A stretch of DNA of 64,000 nt from CAIWHR01 sp963717695 (GTDB taxonomy: Bacteria; Pseudomonadota; Gammaproteobacteria; Burkholderiales; Casimicrobiaceae). Below are positions 1 to 12,118 of the stretch, piece by piece. Where the stretch lies: assembly GCA_963717695.1 (NCBI GenBank), contig CAVQWR010000001.1, forward strand, positions 434,001 to 498,000. Direction: 5' to 3'. The translations under genes and the position numbers were made by a program. The first letter of the stretch is position 1; each line of letters starts with the position of its first letter. A model generated the notes under the pieces. It saw nothing but the letters and a program-made list of their open reading frames with translations. It had not been told where the DNA came from and did not search any database.

Positions 1-729
1 CGCGATGGGGGAGGGCGCGATGCAATTCCGAGCTGCATGTGGAGGCCTGCGTCCGGGACCATGCTCCGCTGCAGCACGCACGTGGATTCTTCTCTGATGG
101 ACGAATCCCGCGCGAGGCATGCCGCCGTCGAGCGCCAGCTCGAACTGCGCACGCGCGAGCTTGCCAACGCGCTCGACCAGCAGACGGCGATCAGCGAGAT
201 CCTGCGCGTCATCTCGACCTCGCCGACCGACGTCCAGCCGGTGCTGGACGTCGTGGCGGAACGCGCAGCGCACCTGTGCGACGCGCAGGTGGCCGGCGTG
301 TTCATGGCCGACGGCGCGGTGATCCGGCCGGCGGCGTCCTACTCCGCCGACGCCGGACCGGTGCATGAAGTGGTCGGTACCGCACCGCTGTCCCGGGGCG
401 GGTTCACGGGGCGGGCGATCGTCGACCGGAAGACGATGCACGTCGCCGACATCGTGCCGCTCCTCGAATCGGAGTTTCCCGACTCCGCGCCCAATCAGCA
501 CAGGTTCGGGTTCCGCGCCGCCTTGGCCGTGCCGCTGCTTCACGAGGGTGGCGCCTACGGCGCGATCTTTCTCTACCGCCGCGACCCTGGATTGTTCCCC
601 GCCGACCAGGTCGGGCTGGTCGAGACATTTGCCCGCCAGGCGTCGATCGCGATCGAAAGCGTGCGGCGATTCCACGAGACCAAGGAGGCGCTGGAGCGCA
701 GACCGCGATCAGCGATATCCTGCGCCTGA
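1..729 (+). CDS. GAF 1 of the multi-GAF histidine kinase (N-terminal part, frameshifted)
   Basis: This is the amino-terminal part of the sensor kinase that continues at 759. The frame is open to the window edge, so the true start may lie upstream; the first ATG in view is at 37, and a Met at 'MDESRARHAAVERQ' is another candidate. A short coiled coil ('RQLELRTRELANALDQQ') leads into one GAF domain (about residues 60-210). The frame ends in nonsense after 'TKEALER' near 700. Restoring one base in 'gagcgcag' (to gag-cag-cag) gives 'EQQTAISDILRLISG', the standard linker of this protein, in the frame used downstream. This is therefore almost certainly one gene split by a single-base deletion, either a sequencing error or a recent mutation. 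Confidence 0.8.
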   Translation, partial: RDGGGRDAIPSCMWRPASGTMLRCSTHVDSSLMDESRARHAAVERQLELRTRELANALDQQTAISEILRVISTSPTDVQPVLDVVAERAAHLCDAQVAGVFMADGAVIRPAASYSADAGPVHEVVGTAPLSRGGFTGRAIVDRKTMHVADIVPLLESEFPDSAPNQHRFGFRAALAVPLLHEGGAYGAIFLYRRDPGLFPADQVGLVETFARQASIAIESVRRFHETKEALERRPRSAISCA

Positions 730-758
730 TTTCGGGATCCCCCGGGGACGTTCGCCCG

Positions 759-5032
<4,274 letters not shown>

Positions 5033-5036
<4 letters not shown>

Positions 5037-5407
5037 GCGTGATACTCATCGTCGAGGACAACGAGAAGAACATGAAGCTCGTCCGCGACGTGCTGACGGT
5101 GAAGGGCTACGCGACGCTGGAGGCGGGAACCGCCGAGGACGGGCTCGTGCTCGCGCGCGAGCGCAAGCCCGACCTGATCCTGATGGACATCCAGCTGCCC
5201 GGCATGAACGGGATCGATGCGTTGAAGGTCCTGCGCGCCGACCCGGCGACGGCCGCGATCCCGGCCATCGCCGTCACCGCGTCGGTCATGCAGCAGGACA
5301 GGAAGCACATCACCGAAGCGGGATTCGACGCGTACCTCGGCAAGCCGATCGACCTGAAGGAATTCCTCGCCACCGTGCGGCGCGTGCTGGACGAGCGCAA
5401 GTCATGA
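5033..5407 (+). CDS. Single-domain response regulator (DivK/CheY-like)
   Basis: A stand-alone receiver of 124 residues with no output domain. The acidic pocket ('VEDNEKN'), the phosphoacceptor Asp in 'LILMDIQLPGMNG', the Thr/Ser in 'IAVTASVMQQD' and the Lys in 'YLGKPID' are all present, so it should be phosphorylatable. The start ATG overlaps the kinase stop (ATGA), which implies translational coupling and makes it the likely first partner of the GAF-array kinase. The fold resembles DivK-type phosphotransfer regulators. It may pass the signal on to the receiver-cyclase encoded next or act by protein-protein contact; neither can be decided from sequence. Confidence 0.92.
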
Positions 5408-6543
5408 GCCATCCGGCGAAGATACTCGTCGTCGACGACACGCCGGCGAACGTCAAGCTGCTCGCGGACCTGCTCGCGGCGAAGGGCTTTGGCGTCGCCA
5501 CGGCCGCGACCGGCGAGGCCGCGCTCGAAGCGATGGCCGCGCAGAAGCCCGATCTCGTGCTGCTCGACGTGATGATGCCGGGCCTTTCCGGCTACGACGT
5601 CTGCCGGCGCATCCGGGCCGATCCCGAGACGGCGCTGCTGCCCGTCGTGCTCGTGACCTCACTCGATCCGCACGGCGAGCGGCTGAAGGGCATCGAGGCC
5701 GGCGCGGACGACTTCGTCTCCAAGCCGATCAACCAGGCGGAGCTTTTCGCTCGCGTGCGCTCGCTGCTGCGCATCAAGGCGCTGCAGGACGAGGTCCGGC
5801 AGCAGGCGGGCGCGCTGAAGGAATGGAATGCGAAGCTGGAGGCGCGCGTCGCCGAGCAGGTCGCGCAGATGCAGCGCCTCGGCCAGCTGAAGCGGTTCTT
5901 CTCGCCGAAAGTGGCGGACGCGATCGTGTCGGCCGGCGACGACGCGATCCTCGCGCCGCACCGGCGCGAGATCTGCTACGTGTTCACGGATCTCCGCGGC
6001 TTCACGCCGTTCACCGACCGATCCGAGCCGGAGGAAGTGCAGGGCGTGCTCTCCGACTATCACGCGGCGATGGGCGCCATCGTCACCGAGCACGACGGCA
6101 CGCTCGACCGCTTCGCCGGCGACGGCATCCTCATCTTCTTCAACGATCCATTCCCGGTTGAGAACCCGGGCCACCACGCCGCGGCGATGGCGCTCGCGAT
6201 GCAGGCGCGTTTCGCGCCGCTGCGCTCGCGGTGGCAGAAGCAGGGGCACGAGCTCGACCTCGGCATCGGCATCGCGCAGGGCTATGCGACACTGGGTGCG
6301 TTCGGCTACGAAGGGCGGCGGGATTACTCGGCCATCGGCGGGGTCGTCAACCTCGCTGCCCGCCTGTGCGGCGAGGCGCAGGGCGGGCAGATCCTGATCG
6401 ACCGCCGGCTGCGGGCCGCGCTGGGTGACGATGCCGAGGTGACGGAGGTCGGGCCGCTTCCGCTCAAGGGCTATGCGCAGCCGGTGCCGGCCTATCTGCT
6501 GCAGCGACTCCGCGAGCGCAGCGACACCGTCGTGGCGAGCTAG
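5404..6543 (+). CDS. Response regulator with class III nucleotide cyclase output
   Basis: A 379-residue protein whose start (ATG, again in an ATGA overlap with the previous gene) directly precedes a receiver domain. The Asp is in 'LVLLDVMMPGLSGYDV' and the Lys in 'DDFVSKPIN'. A coiled coil (about residues 125-160) links to a class III cyclase domain. Both metal-binding Asp positions are kept ('VFTDLRGFTPFTD' and 'RFAGDGILIFFND'), as are the Asn and Arg of 'GVVNLAARLCGEA'. The base-selecting Lys and Asp of classical adenylate cyclases are replaced by Arg ('LDRFAGD') and Gly ('SAIGGVVN'). The product (cAMP, cGMP or none) is therefore open. This is the likely output of the three-gene operon. Confidence 0.9.
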   Translation: MSHPAKILVVDDTPANVKLLADLLAAKGFGVATAATGEAALEAMAAQKPDLVLLDVMMPGLSGYDVCRRIRADPETALLPVVLVTSLDPHGERLKGIEAGADDFVSKPINQAELFARVRSLLRIKALQDEVRQQAGALKEWNAKLEARVAEQVAQMQRLGQLKRFFSPKVADAIVSAGDDAILAPHRREICYVFTDLRGFTPFTDRSEPEEVQGVLSDYHAAMGAIVTEHDGTLDRFAGDGILIFFNDPFPVENPGHHAAAMALAMQARFAPLRSRWQKQGHELDLGIGIAQGYATLGAFGYEGRRDYSAIGGVVNLAARLCGEAQGGQILIDRRLRAALGDDAEVTEVGPLPLKGYAQPVPAYLLQRLRERSDTVVAS

Positions 6544-6592
6544 TTGTCAGGCGTCAAGAGGTTGTTCTTGTGGTGCATGAGTCCTTCCCTCC

Positions 6593-6684
6593 GTCGTCCC
6601 CGCGAAGGCGGGGACCCAGCGACGTTTGCAATGGATCGACGATGCGCGCGGCCGACACTGGGTCCCCGCCTTCGCGGGGACGAC
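6593..6684. repeat. REP-like inverted repeat, copy 1
   Basis: Two perfect 27-base arms (6593-6619 and 6658-6684) are inverted around a 38-base spacer. Each arm also contains its own small hairpin, ccccgc-gaag-gcgggg. An identical pair of arms occurs at 17405-17477 with a shorter, unrelated spacer, so this is a dispersed element. It lies between the cyclase stop and the ROK kinase start and could end transcription or stabilise the 3' end of the operon. There is no T tract. Confidence 0.85.
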
Positions 6685-6726
6685 GATCGATGGTTGCGTC
6701 GGTAGAATGCTCCGACGGGAGCTGAG

Positions 6727-7626
6727 GTGATTCGCATCGGTATCGATTTGGGCGGGACCAAGATCGAAGGGATCGCGCTGGATTCGGCCGGACAGGAACT
6801 GATTCGCGATCGTGTTCCGACGCCCCGCGGCGATTATCGCGAAACCATCGTGTCTGTGCGCGATCTCGTGGCGCGTCTCGAAGGCCAATTGGGGCAGACG
6901 GGCACGGTGGGAATCGGAATGCCTGGCGCCGTTTCCCAAGCCAGCGGCCTCATCAAGAACTCAAACTCGACGTGCCTCAACGGCCAGCCGTTCGTTGCCG
7001 ATATGAGTCGCGCATTGTCCCGACCGGTGCGAGTTGCCAACGATGCCAACTGCTTCGCCCTGTCGGAAGCCACTGACGGAGCGGGGGCCGGCGATCGGAT
7101 GGTCTTTGGCGTGATCCTCGGGACAGGCGTCGGCGGCGGCATCGTGCTCGACCAAAGACCGTGGGTTGGCAGGAACGCGATCGCGGGTGAATGGGGCCAC
7201 AATGATCTCCCGAGGCGGACCGACGACGATCTGCCGCTGCCCTCCTGTTATTGCGGGCGCGCCGGTTGCGTCGAAACCTATTTGTCCGGCCCGGGTCTCG
7301 TCGCGGATCACTTGCGAACGACCGGCCAGGCAGTCGACGCTCACGTGATTGAAAGGCTGGCACGCTCCGGAGACGGAGCCGCCGGGCGAACGATGGCTCG
7401 CTTTTACACGAGGCTCGCGAAGGCGCTTGCGGGTGTCATCAATCTGCTCGATCCCGACATCATCGTGCTCGGGGGCGGGCTGTCCAACATCGACAGTATC
7501 TACAGCGAGGTTCCGGCGCTTCTGCCTCAGTATGTGTTCTCGGATATCGTGACGACGCCCGTCGTCCGGAATCGACACGGCGATTCATCCGGTGTCCGGG
7601 GCGCGGCGTGGCTGTGGCAGGGATGA
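6727..7626 (+). CDS. ROK-family sugar kinase (fructokinase / N-acetylglucosamine kinase type)
   Basis: This 299-residue protein should phosphorylate a free sugar with ATP in the cytoplasm. It opens with the phosphate-binding motif 'GIDLGGTKIEG', has the catalytic Asp in 'VANDANCFALSEA', a second phosphate loop 'GVILGTGVGGGIV', and the ROK zinc signature 'EWGHN...CYCGRAGCVETYLSG' (residues ~157-187). Length is normal for Mak/NagK-type ROK kinases, and no DNA-binding domain is present, so it is an enzyme and not a NagC-like repressor. The start is GTG with 'gggagctga' just upstream. Fructose, N-acetylglucosamine or another hexose are all possible; the neighbours do not decide. Confidence 0.87.
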   Translation: MIRIGIDLGGTKIEGIALDSAGQELIRDRVPTPRGDYRETIVSVRDLVARLEGQLGQTGTVGIGMPGAVSQASGLIKNSNSTCLNGQPFVADMSRALSRPVRVANDANCFALSEATDGAGAGDRMVFGVILGTGVGGGIVLDQRPWVGRNAIAGEWGHNDLPRRTDDDLPLPSCYCGRAGCVETYLSGPGLVADHLRTTGQAVDAHVIERLARSGDGAAGRTMARFYTRLAKALAGVINLLDPDIIVLGGGLSNIDSIYSEVPALLPQYVFSDIVTTPVVRNRHGDSSGVRGAAWLWQG

Positions 7627-7642
7627 TTCGAGCAAGAGAGCT

Positions 7643-8356
7643 ATGACGGTGAACCGTATCAAGGCGGTCGTCTTCGACACTTTTGGAACGGTAGTGGATT
7701 GGCGCTCCAGCATCACGGAGGATTTTCGGGCGTTTGGCAGGCGGAAAGCGATCGACATTCCGTGGGACGCGTTCGTCGACGAGTGGAGGACTGCCTACAC
7801 GCCGGGGATGGACGCCGTTCGCGGCGGCGTCTGGCCGTGGACCAGGGTGGGCGAGATCTATCGCTCGAAGCTCGAAGCGATGCTTCCCAAATATGGCATC
7901 GACACGCTTACCGAAGACGAGAAGAGTTATCTCAACCAAGCCTGGCATCGATTGAATCCGTGGCCCGATTCGGTTGCTGGACTTCTTCGCCTCAAGAATC
8001 GATACGTGATCTCCACGCTCTCGAATGCCGATGTCGGCTGTCTCGTCGACATGTCGAAGCATGCCGGATTGCCGTGGGATCTGATCCTTTGTGCCGAAAT
8101 ATTTCGTCACTACAAGCCCGACCCGGAGGTCTATCAGGGTGCGATCGAGCTTCTGAATCTCGAGCCAGACGAAATAATGCTGGTCGCGGCGCACAACTAC
8201 GATCTGCGTGCCGCCCGTTCGCATGGAATGCGTACCGGATTCGTCCTGCGTGCCACGGAGTACGGCCCACATCAAGAGACCGATCTCGGGGCCGAGGAGG
8301 ATTGGGATATTGTCGCGAATGATTTCTTTGGACTGGCGGATGCTCTTGGGTGCTAG
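7643..8356 (+). CDS. HAD-superfamily hydrolase, haloacid dehalogenase type II-like
   Basis: A 237-residue HAD hydrolase. The ATG at 7643 follows an 'agagag' ribosome-binding site and begins 17 bases after the ROK kinase gene, so the two are probably co-transcribed. HAD motifs are in order: nucleophile Asp in 'VVFDTFGTVVDWR', the motif II Ser in 'ISTLSNADV', Lys in 'RHYKPDPEVYQ', and motif IV 'VAAHNYDLRAARSHG'. The 'DTFGTVVDWR' start and the 'AAHNYDL' loop are those of L-2-haloacid dehalogenases. Many relatives act on other small acids or phosphates, so true dehalogenation is only a family-based guess. Confidence 0.85.
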   Translation: MTVNRIKAVVFDTFGTVVDWRSSITEDFRAFGRRKAIDIPWDAFVDEWRTAYTPGMDAVRGGVWPWTRVGEIYRSKLEAMLPKYGIDTLTEDEKSYLNQAWHRLNPWPDSVAGLLRLKNRYVISTLSNADVGCLVDMSKHAGLPWDLILCAEIFRHYKPDPEVYQGAIELLNLEPDEIMLVAAHNYDLRAARSHGMRTGFVLRATEYGPHQETDLGAEEDWDIVANDFFGLADALGC

Positions 8357-8384
8357 GCCCAGCCGGTGGTGCCGGGCAACGGCC

Positions 8385-8456
8385 GGGAAGGGTTATGCAT
8401 GGGGCGAGACCAATCTTGGGTACATGTACTCGGTCGGCCGCGGCGTCGCCAAGTGA
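8385..8456 (+). pseudogene. Sel1-repeat fragment
   Basis: A short stretch just after the dehalogenase gene reads 'NLGYMYSVGRGVAK' before a stop. This matches the second half of a Sel1-like repeat (typical pattern LG-MY-GRGV). No start, no further repeats and no upstream part in the same frame are visible, so it looks like the leftover of a deleted Sel1-repeat gene. The evidence is one motif only. Confidence 0.4.
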
Positions 8457-8521
8457 CCCACTTCGGGACCTGGGGCGCAACGCCTATAGAAGCATTCGCG
8501 CGGCCTGCCGATTGGAAGCAT

Positions 8522-8929
8522 CTACGATGACGACGACGCGCCGGGGTAACCACCAGCGCGGTAGGCGCGAAGCGTGAGAAGCTCGTTGTGAACCTCCGCC
8601 GGGAATCCGCGACGGCCCCCGCGTCGGTCAACCAGGAGCTCGTCCAAATACAGCACCAGCCCAATGTCGTCCTGCCACAATCGAGCGAGAGCGTTCGCAA
8701 TCCGCGGAAACGTTTGAAGGAGTGCCAGTGGCTGGACCTCCGTCGGAAGACTGGCTGCCCACCTCGCCGTCGCGGGCACCTGCTGGTTAAGCGGTTGAAG
8801 CCTTCGCCGATTGCTTGGTTCGGAAGGGGAGGCCAATGGTGTCCTTTGCGACGTGCCGCCCACGACGGGAACGTGGGAACGGATGCTCCCACTTGCTGCG
8901 AACAGCGCCTGTCGATAGTTCGTCGCCAA
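8522..8929 (-). CDS. Small conserved-looking hypothetical protein
   Basis: I do not recognise a function. The C-terminal ~65 residues look like a real soluble domain: 'LQTFPRIANALARLWQ', then 'YLDELLVDRRGGRRGFPAEV' and 'HNELLTLRAYRAG'. This resembles small proteobacterial proteins of unknown role that carry an RGGRQGFP-type motif. The N-terminal half is low in predicted structure and may not be translated; the only upstream start is a weak TTG at 8929 without a clear ribosome-binding site, so the gene may be shorter or its start lost. It is isolated between the Sel1 remnant and a divergent gene at 9098. Confidence 0.42.
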   Translation of the reverse strand: MATNYRQALFAASGSIRSHVPVVGGTSQRTPLASPSEPSNRRRLQPLNQQVPATARWAASLPTEVQPLALLQTFPRIANALARLWQDDIGLVLYLDELLVDRRGGRRGFPAEVHNELLTLRAYRAGGYPGASSSS

Positions 8930-9097
8930 GTCTAGTCCGTATCCCGCTTGCGCGGTAATCCAATGCCACTGTCATGGCTGCAAAGTCCTGCCGCGGCGGT
9001 CGCGGTGCAGCAGATGGTTTAGACCTCCAATCTTGACCCCGGCACAGCGCATCGAGGATCATCACCAGAGCGATTCTCAACACGCGCCCCTGTGTAA

Positions 9098-9535
9098 ATG
9101 CGGTACTTCATATTCAACCTGGCTGACGGCGACCGGGATCGGGCCAAGTCGTTCTTGCGCGCCAAGAGGTGGGTGGTCCGCGGCGACGAGCGCCATCGCG
9201 ATGCCCTCGCTCCCGGCGATCTCGCACTGATCTTCGTCGCGCTCACGCGCGAGTTCGTCGGTCGCGCCGAGCTCAGGACGACGTTCCTCGATCCATTGCC
9301 CCCGGATCTCGCCGACTCCGGTCCGGCGCTGAGCGGAGTGTTGCTTGACGACGTCGAGGCTTGGACGAGCGGCGTGCCGTTGGACGTCGCTGTGCAGCGG
9401 ATCGATCCGGACGGGTCCAACCCAAATGTTCAGGCGAACGCGGCCGGATTTCGCGCAGGCGTGGTGCAGATTACCGTCAAGGAATACGACATCGTGGTGT
9501 CGCTGCGCGACACGGCGCGAGGGGTTGGTCGATAA
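9098..9535 (+). CDS. PUA/EVE-like domain protein of unknown function
   Basis: A 145-residue soluble protein starting 'MRYFIFNLADGDRDRAKSFL'. A Trp-bearing segment follows ('RAKRWVVRGDERHRDALAPG'), then 'LALIFVALTREFVGRAEL' and a beta-rich tail ending near 'VQITVKEYDIVVSL'. The pattern of an aromatic start, 'HRDALAPGD' and 'EFVGRAEL' is that of small PUA-like/EVE-type domains, which often bind modified nucleotides. That assignment is by resemblance only. It has no obvious operon partners. Confidence 0.55.
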   Translation: MRYFIFNLADGDRDRAKSFLRAKRWVVRGDERHRDALAPGDLALIFVALTREFVGRAELRTTFLDPLPPDLADSGPALSGVLLDDVEAWTSGVPLDVAVQRIDPDGSNPNVQANAAGFRAGVVQITVKEYDIVVSLRDTARGVGR

Positions 9536-9787
9536 TCAGTCGCGCGACGCCCATCTCCCCCGCCGAGCAATGACCTGCGGTGCGAATGTCGCCGCGCACA
9601 ACGCCACCAAAAGTGCCAGCCCACGGGCCTCCACTTGCTCGTGTGGTGACCGACCGCCTCGGAGCAGATCAGGCAGGCGCGATTTGTCCGCGTCACTGTC
9701 CTTCAAGCATCGGCGGCCCAATGCGAGGACAATGACGTTCGCCGCGCGACGCGCGGCGGAGCGATGTCAAACGGTGGGGAGGGATGC

Positions 9788-11011
9788 ATGTACACGTACG
9801 AGTTCAATGTTCGACTGCTTGCCGCGCGCAGGCTGGCGCTGAGGGTGATCGTCCCGGTCACCACTGCTGCGGCGTTTGCGGGCGCGGGGGTTCTTTCCGC
9901 GCTGGCGCAGACGTCGGCGGTGCCAAGCGGCCCGGTGACCATCAACGTCGTCGACGTTGCCGGGGATCTTGCCTTGACGCAGGACGCGTTCGAACTCTAT
10001 GCGAAGAAAAATCCGACCCGGGTTTCCAAGTTCACTTTCACGAAGGCCCCTGCACCGGAACTGCCAGGCAAGCTGAAGGCGATGCAGAGTGCAGGGCGCG
10101 GCGACATCGATCTCGTGCTGACTGGCGTCGGCTTCCTTGGCAACGCCGTCGAACAGGGGCTGCTGGTCAAGCTGCTGCCGGAGTACGCCGCCAAGTTTCC
10201 TGGGCTCATGAGCAATTACCAGCCCGCCGCCGCAAAAATGCAGGAACTGGCGCAGGGCCAGGGCATCGAGGTCGTATTCATGCCGGCCGGTCCTCTGCTC
10301 GAATACAACCCCGCCAAGGTCAAGCAACCCCCGACGACGGCGCAGGAACTGCTCGCGTGGTGCAAGGCCAATCCGAACCGGTTGATCTACGCGCGACCGG
10401 CGAATTCCGGTCCGGGCAACACCTTCATCATGGGACTGCCTTACATCCTCGGCGACAAGGACCCCAAGGACCCGGTCAACGGCTGGGACAAGACATGGGC
10501 CTATCTCAAGGAGCTCAATTCGTGCATCGAGTATTACCCGACCGGCACGGCGGCGACCATGAAGGAGATCGGCGAAGGTTCGCGCGACATGACGGTGACG
10601 ATGACCGGCTGGGACTTGAATCCGCGCATCCTCGGCATCGTGCCCAAGGACTTCAAGGTGACGCCTCTCAAGGGCATGACCTGGATCAACGATGCGCACT
10701 ACATGGTGGTGCCCAAGGGTGTTGCGCCCGAGAAGCTCGCGGTGATCCTCGACGTCATGGCGTTCATGCTGACGCCGGAGGCGCAGGCCTACACGTACGA
10801 CAAGGGATACTTCTATCCCGGCCCCGCGGTGAAGAACGTCCCGCTGTCGATGGCGCCGAAGGAAAGTCAGGACGCGCTCAAGGAATATGGCCGCCCGGAA
10901 TATGAAAAGTGGCTGTCCGAATTCCCGCATACGCAGTCGCTCAAGCCGAAGGCGCAGGTCGACGCCTATCGCATCTGGGACCAGCAGATCGGCGCGCAGA
11001 AGACTAAGTAA
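9788..11011 (+). CDS. ABC transporter extracellular solute-binding protein (family 1)
   Basis: A 407-residue periplasmic binding protein. The ATG at 9788 is chosen because 'ggggaggg' lies five bases upstream; an earlier in-frame ATG lacks this. A signal peptide with a basic start and a hydrophobic core ends near 'GAGVLSALAQ'. The mature protein starts 'INVVDVAGDLALTQDAFELY' and has the two-lobe layout of spermidine/sugar-type binding proteins ('DIDLVLTGVGFLGNAVEQG', 'ITGWDLNPRILGIVPKDF'-like region, 'MVVPKGVAPEKLAVILDVMA'). No permease or ATPase gene is next to it; instead an oxidoreductase follows nine bases later, suggesting shared transcription. The substrate is unknown. Confidence 0.85.
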   Translation: MYTYEFNVRLLAARRLALRVIVPVTTAAAFAGAGVLSALAQTSAVPSGPVTINVVDVAGDLALTQDAFELYAKKNPTRVSKFTFTKAPAPELPGKLKAMQSAGRGDIDLVLTGVGFLGNAVEQGLLVKLLPEYAAKFPGLMSNYQPAAAKMQELAQGQGIEVVFMPAGPLLEYNPAKVKQPPTTAQELLAWCKANPNRLIYARPANSGPGNTFIMGLPYILGDKDPKDPVNGWDKTWAYLKELNSCIEYYPTGTAATMKEIGEGSRDMTVTMTGWDLNPRILGIVPKDFKVTPLKGMTWINDAHYMVVPKGVAPEKLAVILDVMAFMLTPEAQAYTYDKGYFYPGPAVKNVPLSMAPKESQDALKEYGRPEYEKWLSEFPHTQSLKPKAQVDAYRIWDQQIGAQKTK

Positions 11012-11019
11012 GTCGACAC

Positions 11020-12063
11020 GTGAAAAGGATAGGGATCGGTATCGTTGGCCTGGGACTCGCGGTCAAGCCCCACGCTCTGGCGCTCAAGGATCTCGCCGCG
11101 AAGGTCGATGTGATCGGCGGCTTCAGCCCCAGCGCCTCGCGCCGCGCCGCGTTCGCGCAAGCGTGGGAGATGCCGGTGGTCGATCGCCTCGCCGCGTTGC
11201 TCGACAACCCGCGCGTCGATGCGGTCCTGATCCTTACCCCGCCACGCACGCACGCGGAGCTCGCGATTGCCGCGGCGCGCGCCGGCAAACACGTGCTGCT
11301 GGAAAAACCCGTCGATGTTGACCTGCCACAGGCGCGGGCGCTGGTCGAAGCCGTGGAGCGTTGCGATCGCAAGCTGGCGGTGGTCTTCCAGCACCGCTTC
11401 CGTCCCGGAGCGCTGGTGCTGCGTGAACTGCTTCGGGAGGGCGCGCTTGGCGACCTGTTGAGCGCTTCGGCGTCGATCCGCTGGTGGCGCTCGGCGGAGT
11501 ATTTCGCGCAGCCGGGGCGAGGCATGAAGGCTCGCGACGGGGGCGGCGTCCTGCTGTCGCAGGCGATCCACACGCTGGACCTGCTGCTCGACCTCGCCGG
11601 CCCGGCGCAGACGGTGCTGGCCGCGTGCCGAACGAGCCCGCTTCGTTCAATCGACACCGAGGACATCGTCGGCGCCACTGTGGCCTATGCAAACGGCGCG
11701 ATCGGAGTCATCGACGCGACCACGGTCGCTTACCCCGGATACCCGGAGCGCATCGACCTCGCCGGGACGCGCGGCAGCGCGGTCCTGGAGGCCGAACGCC
11801 TGGTCGTACAAATCACTGGGGAGCCGCCGAGGGTGGTCGAGGGCTCCAGCGCAGGCGGTGGTGGCTCGGACCCAATGGCGTTTTCGCACGGCCCGCACAA
11901 GCTGCTGATCGAGGACTTCGTCGACGCGGTCCGCGAGGATCGCCCTCCTCGCGTCAGCGGCCGCAGCGCCTTGGCCGTGCATGCGCTGATCGATGCGATG
12001 CTCGCATCGTCGGCGCAGCGCATGCCGGTAACAATCGCGCCACCAGGCCCGGAACAAATCTGA
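11020..12063 (+). CDS. Gfo/Idh/MocA-family NAD(P)-dependent oxidoreductase
   Basis: A 347-residue cytoplasmic dehydrogenase. It has a Rossmann start 'GIGIVGLGLAVKPHAL', the cofactor/substrate loop 'AGKHVLLEKPVDVDL' with the hallmark EKP, and the catalytic-region motif 'GGGVLLSQAIHTLDLLLDL' with the His of this family. The C-terminal half is the beta-sheet dimer domain. It begins with GTG nine bases after the solute-binding protein gene. Relatives oxidise sugars, inositols or related polyols. Pairing with an importer component suggests a role in using the imported compound, but the substrate is not identifiable. Confidence 0.87.
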   Translation: MKRIGIGIVGLGLAVKPHALALKDLAAKVDVIGGFSPSASRRAAFAQAWEMPVVDRLAALLDNPRVDAVLILTPPRTHAELAIAAARAGKHVLLEKPVDVDLPQARALVEAVERCDRKLAVVFQHRFRPGALVLRELLREGALGDLLSASASIRWWRSAEYFAQPGRGMKARDGGGVLLSQAIHTLDLLLDLAGPAQTVLAACRTSPLRSIDTEDIVGATVAYANGAIGVIDATTVAYPGYPERIDLAGTRGSAVLEAERLVVQITGEPPRVVEGSSAGGGGSDPMAFSHGPHKLLIEDFVDAVREDRPPRVSGRSALAVHALIDAMLASSAQRMPVTIAPPGPEQI

Positions 12064-12118
12064 CCCGCCACCCTGTAAACTTGCGCGTTTTCCGAAACCT
12101 TCCGCAGGACATCCCCAA

